64,000 nt of DNA from Rhodococcoides kyotonense (GCF_001645385.1 NZ_LVHI01000039.1:62001-126000), one strand, 5' to 3'. Numbered from the stretch's first letter, positions 9,170 to 18,307 are shown. Translations and numbers: made by a program. Notes: generated from the sequence alone by a model not told the origin.

Positions 9170-10387
9170 ATGAATGTGTTTGCCCGGTTGCGCCCGCGTT
9201 CGTGGGTGAGCTCGTGGCGTTCGCATGTCGACACCCGCACGTCGATGGTGATCCTCAGCGCGACCGGCGCCGTGCCGCTTCTGGTCATCGCGATGATCTC
9301 GCCGACGTTCCTGCGACCGAATGCCTTTCCGCTTCTGATCGGTGTGCTCCTCTTCACCGCGGTGACAGTGCTGTTCGCGGCACGGGTGGGGCGGCTGACC
9401 GAACAGCAGTTCGCCGTGCTGGGTTTCGGCGGGATGGCCGGTGTCGCAGTGTGCGCCTACCTCATCGCCGACCCGGCGGGCATGCGGGCAGTGACGTCGA
9501 TGTTGGCGATCGTGCCTGCCATCGCGGCGTCGGGGTCGCCGCCGCGCGTGACCATTGCCTTGACCGCGGTGTCGGTCGCCATGGCCACGGCGTTGTCGAT
9601 CGAGGGCATGGGGTCGTCGGGCTGGGCGGTCACCGCTGTGGCGATCGGTGCTGCCGCAACCGCTGTGCTGGTTCCCGTCGTCCTCATCACCGGTCTTCGC
9701 CGTGCCCTGCATGTGATCAACGAACAGCTGCGAGTACTGGCGAGCACCGACCCGCTGACCGGGTTGGTCAATCGCCGTGGGTTGCTCACGCTCACCGAGG
9801 AATTGCTGGACACGGCCGCCCGACACGACTTCCCGGTGTCTGCATTGGTGGTGGACATCGACCTGTTCAAGACCGTCAACGACACCGACGGGCACGCGGC
9901 CGGTGACCGCGCTCTGACTGCAGTCGCGCAAGCCCTCGTCGATGCCGCTGACGATGCCGGAACACCGAACGCGATCGTCGCGAGAATCGGCGGTGAGGAG
10001 TTCCTCGTCCTCGCGCCGAGTCGACCTGGTACGAACCTGGCGGACAAGGTGCTGCACCGGGTTCGGTCCGACTGCACGGTCACCGTCAGCGTCGGAGCTC
10101 TCACCGTCGACCTGCAGCGGGCCTCCCCCGGCACGGAACCTCGCCCACCACGGTCGAGCGGCACCGAACGGGATATCGATGCGGTCCTCGACCAGGTGGT
10201 CCGTGCGGCCGACATCGCTCTGTACGCAGCGAAGAGCGCCGGCCGCGACCACGCCTGCCACGCAGGTGTTCTGCGCATTCCCTGGGGAGCCGACTCGGTG
10301 CGCGGCACACGCATCAGAGCGTCCGCCGACTCTCGTACTGCGACCGGTGAGAGATCACGCGGCGACGGCAGCCGCAGAGTGTCGTAG
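9170..10387 (+). CDS. Membrane-bound diguanylate cyclase (GGDEF)
   Basis: A 405-residue enzyme that makes c-di-GMP from two GTP. Residues about 25-175 hold six hydrophobic segments, and the GGDEF domain covers roughly 185-360. The catalytic signature is GGEEF at 274-278, an allowed variant of GGDEF, and the domain starts with the usual STDPLTGLVNRRG. The segment VDIDLFKTVNDTDGH carries the metal- and guanine-binding Asp/Asn residues. The tail after about 365 is basic and probably disordered. There is no EAL domain. The last 33 bp overlap the next gene tail to tail. Confidence 0.93.
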   Translation: MNVFARLRPRSWVSSWRSHVDTRTSMVILSATGAVPLLVIAMISPTFLRPNAFPLLIGVLLFTAVTVLFAARVGRLTEQQFAVLGFGGMAGVAVCAYLIADPAGMRAVTSMLAIVPAIAASGSPPRVTIALTAVSVAMATALSIEGMGSSGWAVTAVAIGAAATAVLVPVVLITGLRRALHVINEQLRVLASTDPLTGLVNRRGLLTLTEELLDTAARHDFPVSALVVDIDLFKTVNDTDGHAAGDRALTAVAQALVDAADDAGTPNAIVARIGGEEFLVLAPSRPGTNLADKVLHRVRSDCTVTVSVGALTVDLQRASPGTEPRPPRSSGTERDIDAVLDQVVRAADIALYAAKSAGRDHACHAGVLRIPWGADSVRGTRIRASADSRTATGERSRGDGSRRVS

Positions 10388-11080
10388 GGCCCGCGCGTCG
10401 CGATACATGCGGGACAGCACGTCGGGCCGAGCGTCGACCTGGATGCTCCGGCGATCCCACCACATGATGCGGGTGCGGTACCGCTCGTCTGGATACGCGG
10501 CGTAGGGCACGTGCTCCGCGACGCGGCCACCCGACGACTCCCACCGTCGCAGAACGTGTTCCGCTGCGGTCGCCATGATCCATCGCACGTTCATCGCATC
10601 CATCGTCGGCACCGCGACGCGAGCGAGCGCACCTGCGACGGCGCCTGCGTCGGCGAAATCGGCGTCCACCCAGGCAGTTTTCATCTCGACGACGCCGTCG
10701 CGCAGCCTCGAGTCGATCATGTCGCGGACCTGTTCGCGGCCGATGTTTCCCGCCCACTCCGTCATCGCATGCGACTGGTCGGCACTCGTGTATGCGCCCT
10801 GGCCGCGAACTCCGCCGACGACGGCGCCGGTTCCGTCGATCGACACGAAGAACAACGCCGTTTCGGATGCAAGGTGCCGCGAGTCGGCATCCAGGACGAC
10901 CTCGACGCCATGCTTCGCGTACGAGATGTGCGCCCCGCGGAGGTATTCGGACCACAGGTCCGGGTCGTCGAGAGGTGTCGTGCGGACGAGGGTGAGACCG
11001 GTGAGGGCGTCGTGCACCTCGGCGCGCCCGACGTACCGCCAGGAGCGAGCAGGTGCTGTGTCGACTGTCGAGAAACTCAT
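10355..11080 (-). CDS. GNAT-like acyltransferase-fold protein, function unknown
   Basis: A 241-residue soluble protein. I do not recognise it with certainty. The pattern of a strand carrying SIDGTGAVVGGVRGQG, then a helix, then EMKTAWVDADFADAG, and a long helix (AGALARVAVPTMDAMNVRWIMATAAEHVLRRWESSGG) resembles GNAT or N-acyl-amino-acid-synthase-like folds. The ATG at 11080 has a GAAAGG ribosome site. It is convergent with the diguanylate cyclase, and the two genes overlap by 33 bp, so their 3' ends are antisense to each other. Its place beside a MoeY-like protein and a cyclase suggests shared signalling, but this is inference. Confidence 0.55.
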   Translation of the reverse strand: MSFSTVDTAPARSWRYVGRAEVHDALTGLTLVRTTPLDDPDLWSEYLRGAHISYAKHGVEVVLDADSRHLASETALFFVSIDGTGAVVGGVRGQGAYTSADQSHAMTEWAGNIGREQVRDMIDSRLRDGVVEMKTAWVDADFADAGAVAGALARVAVPTMDAMNVRWIMATAAEHVLRRWESSGGRVAEHVPYAAYPDERYRTRIMWWDRRSIQVDARPDVLSRMYRDARALRHSAAAVAA

Positions 11081-11137
11081 CTGTGGACCTTTCGAGGAAC
11101 CGCTCCGAGCGGATCTGTGGGAAAAACGTGTGAATGT

Positions 11138-11165
11138 CGGTGCTTGCCCATGAAAACAGGCACCG
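11138..11165. other. Stem-loop in a 326-bp gene-free stretch
   Basis: The 326 bp between the GNAT-like gene (start 11080) and the DUF4436 gene (start 11407) contain no convincing gene. A nine-pair stem with one G-U pair (CGGTGCTTG with CAGGCACCG) encloses a ten-base loop, about 58 bp upstream of the minus-strand ATG, so it could lie in that gene's leader. A TTGTACAA palindrome is at 11193-11200. Neither matches a riboswitch I know. Confidence 0.35.
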
Positions 11166-11406
11166 CGGTCAATTCTCTGTGCCGGGACCACCTTGTACAA
11201 CGTGCGCGCGCAAGATGCCTGTCCATCGAGTATCCGCAGAACGGGTACGAGAGACCGATTTTCGCCGGTGCCGGTCCCGAGGCCGCACGAATCGCATTGC
11301 TGTTCAGGGTGTTCCGACCCCGCCGCGCGAGCGCCGGCGCTAGACTCTCGCATTGTCGGAGTCTCGTGTCACCGCACCCCACCAGGTCCGACCCGGAAAG
11401 GGCGCC

Positions 11407-12267
11407 ATGGGCATGCAGGACACAGACGGGGCTGTCTCCCAGCGCAAGCCGTGGCGAGCTGCGTCGATCGCCCTGCTCGTGGTCGCGCTGTACGTGGTCG
11501 TGGTGACGATCTACGGTCTCGGAGACCGCGCGGGGGCGCCCGATACCCGAGAACCTTCCGCGTCGGGCGCCCTCGTGTATCTCGACGTCGTCGGGGTGGA
11601 CGGCGCGAATTTCTCGATCGACGCCAGAGTGACCGTCTATCCGGGACAGGATCTCGTGGACGACGACGGTTACCTGAAAGACGACCTCGTCGTCGACGTC
11701 TCGCCGCTTGCCGCGGGTGATCGGCTCGAGTACGTCGCGGGAACGACGCCGGGGGCTGGACCGGTGACGCTGTACGCGGACGGTGACATCACTCGGTGGC
11801 CGTTCGACGTGCACGACGCCGCCGACGTCGCAGTTCGGGTGACCAGCGAATCCGTCCGCGGCAGCATTCCGATCGCCACCGACGTCGCGGTCACCGATTC
11901 GCTGTCCGGATGGAATGTTCGAGCGGACGATCCCGATCGGTTGTCCCCGCAGTCGTTCGGCGTCACGGCGAACAGGACCGCAGGCTCGGTGATCTTCGCC
12001 CTCGCGCTGTGCGTCGTTCTACTCGTGCTGCCGGTGTGCGCGTTGTTCGTGACCGTGCAGACCGTCCGTGAACGCAAGAAGTTCCAGCCGCCGATGGTGA
12101 CCTGGTTCGCGGTCATGTTGTTCGCGGTTCTGCCGCTGCGCAACCTGTTTCCCGGTAGTCCGCCGATCGGATCGTGGGTGGACTACACGGTGGTGCTGTG
12201 GGTCGTCGCAGGTCTCGTCACCGCGATGGGCATGTACGTACTCGCGTGGTGGCGTCAGGCTCCCTAG
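11407..12267 (+). CDS. DUF4436 membrane protein
   Basis: A 286-residue membrane protein of the DUF4436 family, known from mycobacteria and relatives and without assigned function. It has one N-terminal membrane segment (AASIALLVVALYVVVVTIYGL), an outward-facing region of about 150 residues with alternating strand-like stretches, and three C-terminal membrane segments. The region between the second and third of these (VRERKKFQPPMVTWFAV) is characteristic. I chose ATG 11407, with GGAAAG six bases upstream; a TTG at 11353 would add 18 residues and has no ribosome site. Confidence 0.8.
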   Translation: MGMQDTDGAVSQRKPWRAASIALLVVALYVVVVTIYGLGDRAGAPDTREPSASGALVYLDVVGVDGANFSIDARVTVYPGQDLVDDDGYLKDDLVVDVSPLAAGDRLEYVAGTTPGAGPVTLYADGDITRWPFDVHDAADVAVRVTSESVRGSIPIATDVAVTDSLSGWNVRADDPDRLSPQSFGVTANRTAGSVIFALALCVVLLVLPVCALFVTVQTVRERKKFQPPMVTWFAVMLFAVLPLRNLFPGSPPIGSWVDYTVVLWVVAGLVTAMGMYVLAWWRQAP

Positions 12268-12268
12268 A

Positions 12269-12293
12269 GCACGCCCGGCTCGGCGCCGGGTGC
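12269..12293 (+). terminator. Possible hairpin after the DUF4436 gene
   Basis: GCA/TGC and CCCGG/CCGGG pair around a seven-base loop with a two-base bulge, directly after the stop codon at 12267. There is no U-tract, which is common for actinobacterial terminators. Support is only the structure and position. Confidence 0.35.
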
Positions 12294-12347
12294 CTACTGT
12301 GGACCGCAAGGCAAAGCATCGACCCGTTTCACGGCTTGGGAGGGTGA

Positions 12348-14648
12348 ATGGTTGCGTCAGCGAACCTCGAGACTCTGACGGCGATCGAACGACGCGTCCT
12401 GTGGTTGTCGACATCGATGATCCATCACGCCAACCGCATTCGACCCAATCCGTCCGGCATGAAGGTGGGCGGGCATCAGGCGTCGTGTGCGTCCATGGTC
12501 ACCATCATGACGACGTTGTGGTTCGAGCAGCTGGGTCCCGGCGATCGGGTGTCGGTCAAACCGCACGCGTCGCCGGTGTTGCATGCCATCAACTACCTGC
12601 TCGGCGACCTCGACGAGAAGTACTTGACGACGTTGCGCCAGTTCGGTGGTCTGCAGTCGTACCCCAGCAGGATCAAGGATCCCGATCCCGTGGACTACTC
12701 GACGGGTTCCGTCGGAATCGGTGCCACTGCACCGATCTGGGGCGCGATCGCGCGTCGCTACGTCGACACGGCGTTCGGCGACACCGGCGGTGGACGGCAG
12801 TACTCGCTCGTCGGAGACGCAGAACTCGACGAAGGCGCGATCTGGGAAGCGGTGATGGACACCTCGGTGGCCGAGCTCGGCGAGATCGTGTGGATCGTCG
12901 ACCTCAACCGGCAGTCTCTCGATCGCGTCGTCCCCAACATCGCGGCCGACCGGCTGAGCCGCATGTTCGACGCGGCGGGCTGGCAGGTGATCGTCGTGAA
13001 GTTCGGTGCGCTGTTGGAGTCGCTGTTCCAGCGGCCTGGAGGTGATGCGCTGCGGACTCGCATCCTCGACATGCCCAACCCCGAGTACCAGCGTCTGCTG
13101 CGCTGCACGGCCGAACAGGTCCGTCAGCGCCTCCCCGGCGCGGGTACCGATGCAACCGACATCGAGAAACTGATCGTCGATCTGGACGACGACACGCTGC
13201 TCCGCGCGATTCGCAATCTCGGTGGCCATGACATCGATGCGATGAGGCTCGCCTACTCGCAGATCGACGACACTCGGCCGACCGTCGTCATCGCGTACAC
13301 CATCAAAGGGCATGCACTGCCGACCGAGGGTCACCCGCAGAACCACTCGTCACTGCTTACCGTCGAACAGTACGACGATCTGGCACGCGAACTCGGCACA
13401 GACGTCTCCGATCCGTGGCGGCGCTTCGACGACGGCAGCGACGCGGCCGCGCTCTGCACCGCCCGTGCGCAGGCCCTGCGACGGGACGACGTTCGCCTGA
13501 CTCCCCCGCCCTCGGTGCCCGTCGACATGGGGAGGACTCCGTCGGGCACGTCGACCACACAGGCGGCGTTGGGCCGAGCGCTGCTGGATCTGACGCGCGA
13601 GGCCCCCGACGTCGCCCAGCGGGTGGTGACGGTCAGCCCCGACGTCACCTCGACGACCAACCTGGCGGGGTGGCTGAACAAGGTCGGGGTCTGGTCACCC
13701 ACCGAGCGACGTGACTGGTTCGACGACGACGCGGAGACGATCATGCATTGGCGCGAGAATCCGACGGGCCGACACATGGAACTCGGAATCGCCGAGACGA
13801 ACCTCGTCGGACTGATCGGCGAGCTGGGTGCCACATGGAGCCGATGGGGTCAGCCGCTGTTTCCGATCGGCGTGCTGTACGACCCGTTCGTCGAACGCGC
13901 GCTCGAACCGTGGTCGTACGGTATCTACGCCGGAGGACAGTCGATCCTCGTCGGGACGCCTTCGGGCGTCACTCTCGCTGCCGAGGGCGGCGCGCATCAG
14001 TCCATCACCACGCCTTCGATCGGGCTCGAGCAACCTGGTTGCATCAGCTACGAACCCGCGTTCGCCATCGACACGGAATGGACGTTGTTCGCGAGCATCT
14101 CGCGACTCGGCCGTCCGGACGGCGTCTCGTCGTACCTGAGACTGTCGACGCGTCCGGTGGATCAGACACTGGCAGCGGTGCCGACCGACCGCGCGGCCCG
14201 CGAGCGACGACGGCGCCACGTCGTCGCAGGCGCATACGTGCTGCGGCACAGTCCCGATCCCGCGGTCGTCCTCGTCGGAATGGGCGCGATGATGACCGAA
14301 ACCCTCGTCGCTGCAGATCGTCTCGCCGAGATGGGAAAGGCGGCCTGCGTCGTGTGCGTCACGAGTCCAGGGCTGCTGTTCGACGCCGTTCAGGCTCGGC
14401 GCGGGCTGTCGGACGCGCCGACGTGGATCCTGGACCAGGTCTTCCCCGCGTCGCGACAGGCCCCGATGGTGACGGTCCTCGACGGCCACCCGCACACGCT
14501 CGCGTTCCTCTTCGGCATCGGCGGAGTGCGCGGAACGTCGTTGGGTGTGACCGGCTTCGGCCAGGTCGGATCGCTCGACGACGTCTACCGCTACCACGGG
14601 ATCGACGCCGACGGCATCGTCGGCGCCGCTCTGGACCTCGTCGGCTGA
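12348..14648 (+). CDS. Pyruvate dehydrogenase E1 (AceE)-like, thiamine-diphosphate enzyme
   Basis: A 766-residue, single-chain transketolase-superfamily protein. The thiamine-diphosphate motif runs from GDAELDEG (156-163) to LNRQSLD (186-192), matching the AceE pattern, and a pyrimidine-binding domain and transketolase C-terminal domain follow. Homodimeric AceE proteins are about 900 residues, so this is a shorter paralogue. No E2 (lipoyl acyltransferase) or E3 gene is next to it. It could decarboxylate pyruvate or another 2-oxo acid with a shared E2, or work alone in the manner of transketolase or DXS. The GTG/ATG region at 12348 follows GGGAGGG. Confidence 0.75.
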   Translation: MVASANLETLTAIERRVLWLSTSMIHHANRIRPNPSGMKVGGHQASCASMVTIMTTLWFEQLGPGDRVSVKPHASPVLHAINYLLGDLDEKYLTTLRQFGGLQSYPSRIKDPDPVDYSTGSVGIGATAPIWGAIARRYVDTAFGDTGGGRQYSLVGDAELDEGAIWEAVMDTSVAELGEIVWIVDLNRQSLDRVVPNIAADRLSRMFDAAGWQVIVVKFGALLESLFQRPGGDALRTRILDMPNPEYQRLLRCTAEQVRQRLPGAGTDATDIEKLIVDLDDDTLLRAIRNLGGHDIDAMRLAYSQIDDTRPTVVIAYTIKGHALPTEGHPQNHSSLLTVEQYDDLARELGTDVSDPWRRFDDGSDAAALCTARAQALRRDDVRLTPPPSVPVDMGRTPSGTSTTQAALGRALLDLTREAPDVAQRVVTVSPDVTSTTNLAGWLNKVGVWSPTERRDWFDDDAETIMHWRENPTGRHMELGIAETNLVGLIGELGATWSRWGQPLFPIGVLYDPFVERALEPWSYGIYAGGQSILVGTPSGVTLAAEGGAHQSITTPSIGLEQPGCISYEPAFAIDTEWTLFASISRLGRPDGVSSYLRLSTRPVDQTLAAVPTDRAARERRRRHVVAGAYVLRHSPDPAVVLVGMGAMMTETLVAADRLAEMGKAACVVCVTSPGLLFDAVQARRGLSDAPTWILDQVFPASRQAPMVTVLDGHPHTLAFLFGIGGVRGTSLGVTGFGQVGSLDDVYRYHGIDADGIVGAALDLVG

Positions 14649-14807
14649 GAACGACGCGTTCACTCAGTGGACGGAACGGAGGCAGCAGACCACGGCATGA
14701 GCAGAATGCCGACCAAGTAGGTACTGCCCTACCCCTGCGTGGCATCCAGTGCCACACTGGGTGTCTACGAACACAGTTGGACATCCATCTTTTCTGGAGG
14801 AGATTTC

Positions 14808-15998
14808 GTGACTACATCTGTCATCGTCGCCGGTGCTCGCACTCCGGTCGGTCGACTGTCCGGAGCGCTCAAGGATCTGTCCGGATCCGACCTGGGCGGC
14901 ATTGCCATCAAGGGCGCCCTCGACAAGGCAGGTGTCGCACCCGAATCCGTCGAGTACGTCATCATGGGCCAGGTCCTCACCGCGGGTGCGGGCCAGATCC
15001 CCGCCCGCCAGGCCGCCGTCGCCGCCGGCATCCCGATGGATGTTCCGGCGCTGACCATCAACAAGGTGTGCCTGTCCGGCGTCGACGCGATCGCACTCGC
15101 CGACCAGCTGATTCGCGCCGGTGAATTCGAGGTCGTCGTCGCAGGCGGCCAGGAATCGATGACGCAGGCTCCGCACATGCTCGAGAAGAGCCGCGCCGGC
15201 TTCAAGTACGGCGACGTCACGATGAAGGACCACCTCGCCTACGACGGGCTGTACGACATCTTCACCGACCAGGCGATGGGCGGGCTCACCGAATCCCGCA
15301 ACGACGGCCCGACCGCGTCGACGCGCGAGGAGCAGGACGCGTTCGCCGCGGCATCGCACCAGCGGGCGGCGTCGGCATGGAAGAACGGCGTGTTCGACGA
15401 CGAGGTCGTGCCGGTGTCGATCCCGCAGCGCAAAGGCGATCCGATCGTCTTCTCCGAGGACGAGGGCATCCGCGCCGACACCACGACCGAGACGTTGGCG
15501 AAGCTGCGCCCCGCTTTCAGCAAGGACGGCACCATCACGGCAGGCAACGCCTCGACCATCAACGACGGCGCTGCAGCGGTGATCGTGATGAGCAAGGACA
15601 AGGCCGAGAGCCTCGGACTGTCGTGGATCGCCGAGATCGGTGCACACGGCGTAGTCGCAGGCCCGGATTCGTCGCTGCAGTCCCAGCCCGCCCGCGCGAT
15701 CGTCAAGGCATGCGCCAAGGAAGGCATCGATCCGGGGGATCTCGACCTGATCGAGATCAACGAGGCGTTCGCTGCCGTCGGGATCGCGTCGACGCGCGAA
15801 CTGGGCATCGACGAGTCCAAGGTCAACGTCAACGGAGGCGCCATCGCGATCGGGCACCCGCTCGGCATGTCGGGTGCACGCATCGCTCTGCACCTGGCGC
15901 TCGAACTGAAGCGTCGCGGCGGCGGCGTCGGCGCGGCGGCACTGTGCGGTGGCGGTGGCCAGGGTGACGCACTGATCGTCCGAGTCCCGAAGCAGTAA
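14808..15998 (+). CDS. Acetyl-CoA C-acetyltransferase (thiolase)
   Basis: A 396-residue thiolase. The acyl-accepting cysteine is Cys88 in NKVCLSG, the catalytic His is in [11 protein letters not shown], and the second Cys is in [11 protein letters not shown]. Length and motifs fit degradative or PHB-type acetyl-CoA acetyltransferases, which join or split acetoacetyl-CoA. GGAGGAG lies five bases before the GTG at 14808, which fixes the start; an upstream extension has no signal. The gene stands alone and is followed by a strong hairpin. Confidence 0.92.
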   Translation: MTTSVIVAGARTPVGRLSGALKDLSGSDLGGIAIKGALDKAGVAPESVEYVIMGQVLTAGAGQIPARQAAVAAGIPMDVPALTINKVCLSGVDAIALADQLIRAGEFEVVVAGGQESMTQAPHMLEKSRAGFKYGDVTMKDHLAYDGLYDIFTDQAMGGLTESRNDGPTASTREEQDAFAAASHQRAASAWKNGVFDDEVVPVSIPQRKGDPIVFSEDEGIRADTTTETLAKLRPAFSKDGTITAGNASTINDGAAAVIVMSKDKAESLGLSWIAEIGAHGVVAGPDSSLQSQPARAIVKACAKEGIDPGDLDLIEINEAFAAVGIASTRELGIDESKVNVNGGAIAIGHPLGMSGARIALHLALELKRRGGGVGAAALCGGGGQGDALIVRVPKQ

Positions 15999-16014
15999 CC
16001 ACCCTCGAACGACT

Positions 16015-16056
16015 CGAACGAGCGGCGCGAACCGGAATGGTCGCGCCGCTCGTTCG
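16015..16056. terminator. 16-bp perfect stem-loop after the thiolase
   Basis: CGAACGAGCGGCGCGA at 16015-16030 pairs perfectly with TCGCGCCGCTCGTTCG at 16041-16056 around a ten-base loop. It starts 16 bp after the thiolase stop and has no U-tract. It also ends two bases before the start codon of the next gene, so it could affect initiation there as well. Confidence 0.7.
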
Positions 16057-16058
16057 CG

Positions 16059-16880
16059 TTGCAGAAGGTGTGGTTCATCACCGGCACGTCACGCGGTTTC
16101 GGTCGGGAGTGGGCGATCGCTGCCCTCGACCGAGGTGACAAGGTTGCGGCTACGGCACGCGACACGTCGACGCTGTCCGATCTCGTCGACCGATACGGCG
16201 ACTCCGTGTTGCCGATTCAGCTCGACGTCACCGACAGGGCAGCCGATTTCGCGGCAGTGAAGCAGGCACACGACCATTTCGGGCGTCTCGACATCGTGGT
16301 CAACAACGCGGGCTACGGCTTGTTCGGTTTCGTCGAGGAGGTGAGCGAACTCGAGGCCCGAGATCAGTTGGAGACCAATGTGTTCGGCGCGTTGTGGGTC
16401 ACTCAGGCCGCGCTGCCGTTCATGCGTGAGCAACGGAGCGGACACATCCTCCAGGTTTCGTCCATCGGCGGCATCAGCGCGTTCCAGAATGTCGGGCTGT
16501 ACCACGCGTCGAAGTGGGCATTGGAAGGATTCTCGCAGTCCCTTGCGCAAGAGGTGGAGTCGTTCGGCATCCACGTCACGTTGATCGAGCCGGGTGGCTT
16601 CACGACGGACTGGGCTGGTTCCTCCTCCAAGCGGGCGACGGAGCTTCCCGCGTACGCCGACGTGCACGAAGCGGCGAACGCTGCACGCGCACAGCGCACG
16701 TCGAAATCGGGAGACCCGAAAGCATCGGCCCGCGCGCTCATGAAGGTCGTCGATGCAGAAAAGCCCCCGCTTCGGGTGTTCTTCGGTGAAGCGCCGCTGG
16801 CCATCGCGAAGGCCGACTACGAAAGCCGCCTCGCACTCTGGGAGAAATGGCAGCCGGTGTCGATCGAGGCCCAGGGCTGA
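16059..16880 (+). CDS. Short-chain dehydrogenase/reductase
   Basis: A 273-residue NAD(P)-dependent SDR with the cofactor loop TGTSRGFG at residues 9-16, NNAG, and the catalytic Ser/Tyr/Lys set ending in YHASK. The N-terminal KVWFITGTSRGFG and the C-terminal VFFGEAPLAIAKADYESRLALWEKW are typical of a large group of uncharacterised classical SDRs. The TTG at 16059 fits the family N-terminus, but it has no ribosome site and lies immediately after a long stem-loop. Substrate unknown. Confidence 0.85.
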   Translation: MQKVWFITGTSRGFGREWAIAALDRGDKVAATARDTSTLSDLVDRYGDSVLPIQLDVTDRAADFAAVKQAHDHFGRLDIVVNNAGYGLFGFVEEVSELEARDQLETNVFGALWVTQAALPFMREQRSGHILQVSSIGGISAFQNVGLYHASKWALEGFSQSLAQEVESFGIHVTLIEPGGFTTDWAGSSSKRATELPAYADVHEAANAARAQRTSKSGDPKASARALMKVVDAEKPPLRVFFGEAPLAIAKADYESRLALWEKWQPVSIEAQG

Positions 16881-16903
16881 CGCGGGGTCTAGACTTCCCC
16901 TCG

Positions 16904-17200
16904 ATGTGGATCGGATGGATAGAACTCGATTTTCTACTGGGTGACGTGCACTCCTTGAAAGAGAAGCGCTCGGTCGTACGCCCTATCGTCGCCGAAATGC
17001 AGCGCAAGTTCTCGGTGTCGGCGGCCGAGGTCGATCATCTGGACCTGCACCGTCGCGCATCCGTCGGAGCGTCCGTGGTGGCAGCCGATGCGGCGCATGT
17101 GTCCGAAATCCTCGACCGGCTCGAACGGCAGGGCGCGGCTCGGCCGGAAGTACAACTCGTCGGCGCTCGTCGGCGCGTCATTCGCGCCGACGACATCTGA
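16904..17200 (+). CDS. DUF503 (YlxP-like) protein
   Basis: A 98-residue protein of the DUF503/YlxP family. The family signatures are SLKEKRSVVRPIV near the N-terminus and VSAAEVDHLDL with RASVGASVV in the middle. YlxP proteins are usually encoded near infB and rbfA and linked to ribosome assembly; here the gene stands alone beside an SDR. The start is the ATG at 16904; no clear ribosome site is present. Confidence 0.8.
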   Translation: MWIGWIELDFLLGDVHSLKEKRSVVRPIVAEMQRKFSVSAAEVDHLDLHRRASVGASVVAADAAHVSEILDRLERQGAARPEVQLVGARRRVIRADDI

Positions 17201-17222
17201 GGACGCGGACTCCCGACGAAAA

Positions 17223-17252
17223 TGGCGCCCAGTGCAGATGCACTGGGCGCCA
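17223..17252. terminator. Bidirectional terminator, 14-bp perfect stem
   Basis: TGGCGCCCAGTGCA and its exact complement TGCACTGGGCGCCA are separated by two bases. The hairpin sits between the 3' ends of two convergent genes (stops at 17200 and 17269), has GAAAA on one side, and is well placed to end transcripts from both sides. Confidence 0.8.
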
Positions 17253-17268
17253 CCGAGTTTCGATCGGA

Positions 17269-18294
17269 TCAGATGGACGAACGCGCCACCATCTCGACCG
17301 GGACGCGCTCCCCGGTCTCGAGCGACTTCACCCCGGCTGCGCAGACGGCGGCAGCAGCGTAGCCGTCCCAGGCACCCGGCCCGTCGATGTAGTTCCCGGT
17401 TTCTGCGCCGGCCTTCACCGCGTCGACCCAGCGCTGAATCTCCGTGTCGTAGGCCTGCCCGAAACGCTCCTTGAACGACGGTGTGATGGTTCCGCCCCAC
17501 GAACCGGGCTTGCTCTTGCGGACCAGGCCGACGTCGAGACCGATCATGGCGCTTCCCAGTTCCGCGACGACCTCGGTGCGCACCTCGTACGCGACGCCCG
17601 TCGTGACGAAGACCTCGGCGTCGACGTGGCGGCCCGACTCGGTCGCGAACAGTGCGATCTGCGGGTCCTGCAGTCCTTCGGGAGCGTTGGCGTTCGCCGA
17701 CGGCTTGATGATCTGCACCGACGTGATCTCCTCGTCGAGAAGGAAGCGCGTGACGTCGACCTCGTGGACGAGCGAATCCTTGACGATCATCGCGCTGTCG
17801 AAGCTCGGCGGAACCGTGGGGTTGCGGTGTGCGCAGTGGACGACGAGCGGACGGCCGATGTCTCCGGAATCGATGAGCGCCTTGAGTTCTGCGTACTCGT
17901 TGTCGAAGCGGCGCATGAAGCCGACCTGGATGAGAGTCTTGCCCAGCGCGGCCTCGGCTTTCACGACGGCCAGCGACGTCTCGACCTCGGTGGTCAGCGG
18001 CTTCTCGCACAGGACCGGCTTTCCGTGCTCGAGGCAGGCGAGCAGCTGCTTCTCGTGCGTCGGGCCTGGGGTGGCGAGCAGGACCGCGTCGACCTCGGGA
18101 TCGGCGATGGCCTCGAAGGGATCGGCGACGGCGCGGCAACCGGGGATCGTCGCGGCGAGTTCTTCGGCCTTCTCGGTGAAGAAGTCGTTGACGACGGCGA
18201 CGCGCGCGCCTGCGATCTTGGTGGTGATGCGGGCGACGTGGTCGGCGCCCATCATTCCGACGCCGAGCACGGCGATGCGGAGGTCGTTCGACAT
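17269..18294 (-). CDS. Gfo/Idh/MocA oxidoreductase, inositol 2-dehydrogenase-like
   Basis: A 341-residue NAD(P)-dependent oxidoreductase. The Rossmann loop GVGMMG lies at residues 11-16, the family EKP motif at 97-99 (Lys98 is the expected catalytic base), followed by VGFMRRFD and HEVDVTRF, which supply substrate and catalytic residues in IolG-type enzymes. These oxidise myo-inositol or related polyols to the 2-keto form. It is downstream of a TIM-barrel isomerase by 13 bp and is probably in the same operon, under the divergent LacI-type regulator. Confidence 0.88.
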   Translation of the reverse strand: MSNDLRIAVLGVGMMGADHVARITTKIAGARVAVVNDFFTEKAEELAATIPGCRAVADPFEAIADPEVDAVLLATPGPTHEKQLLACLEHGKPVLCEKPLTTEVETSLAVVKAEAALGKTLIQVGFMRRFDNEYAELKALIDSGDIGRPLVVHCAHRNPTVPPSFDSAMIVKDSLVHEVDVTRFLLDEEITSVQIIKPSANANAPEGLQDPQIALFATESGRHVDAEVFVTTGVAYEVRTEVVAELGSAMIGLDVGLVRKSKPGSWGGTITPSFKERFGQAYDTEIQRWVDAVKAGAETGNYIDGPGAWDGYAAAAVCAAGVKSLETGERVPVEMVARSSI

Positions 18295-18307
18295 GAAGAA
18301 AGCCTCT

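Noticed and set aside
11353-11406. Earlier TTG start for the DUF4436 gene
   Set aside because: No ribosome site, and the ATG at 11407 has GGAAAG at normal spacing.
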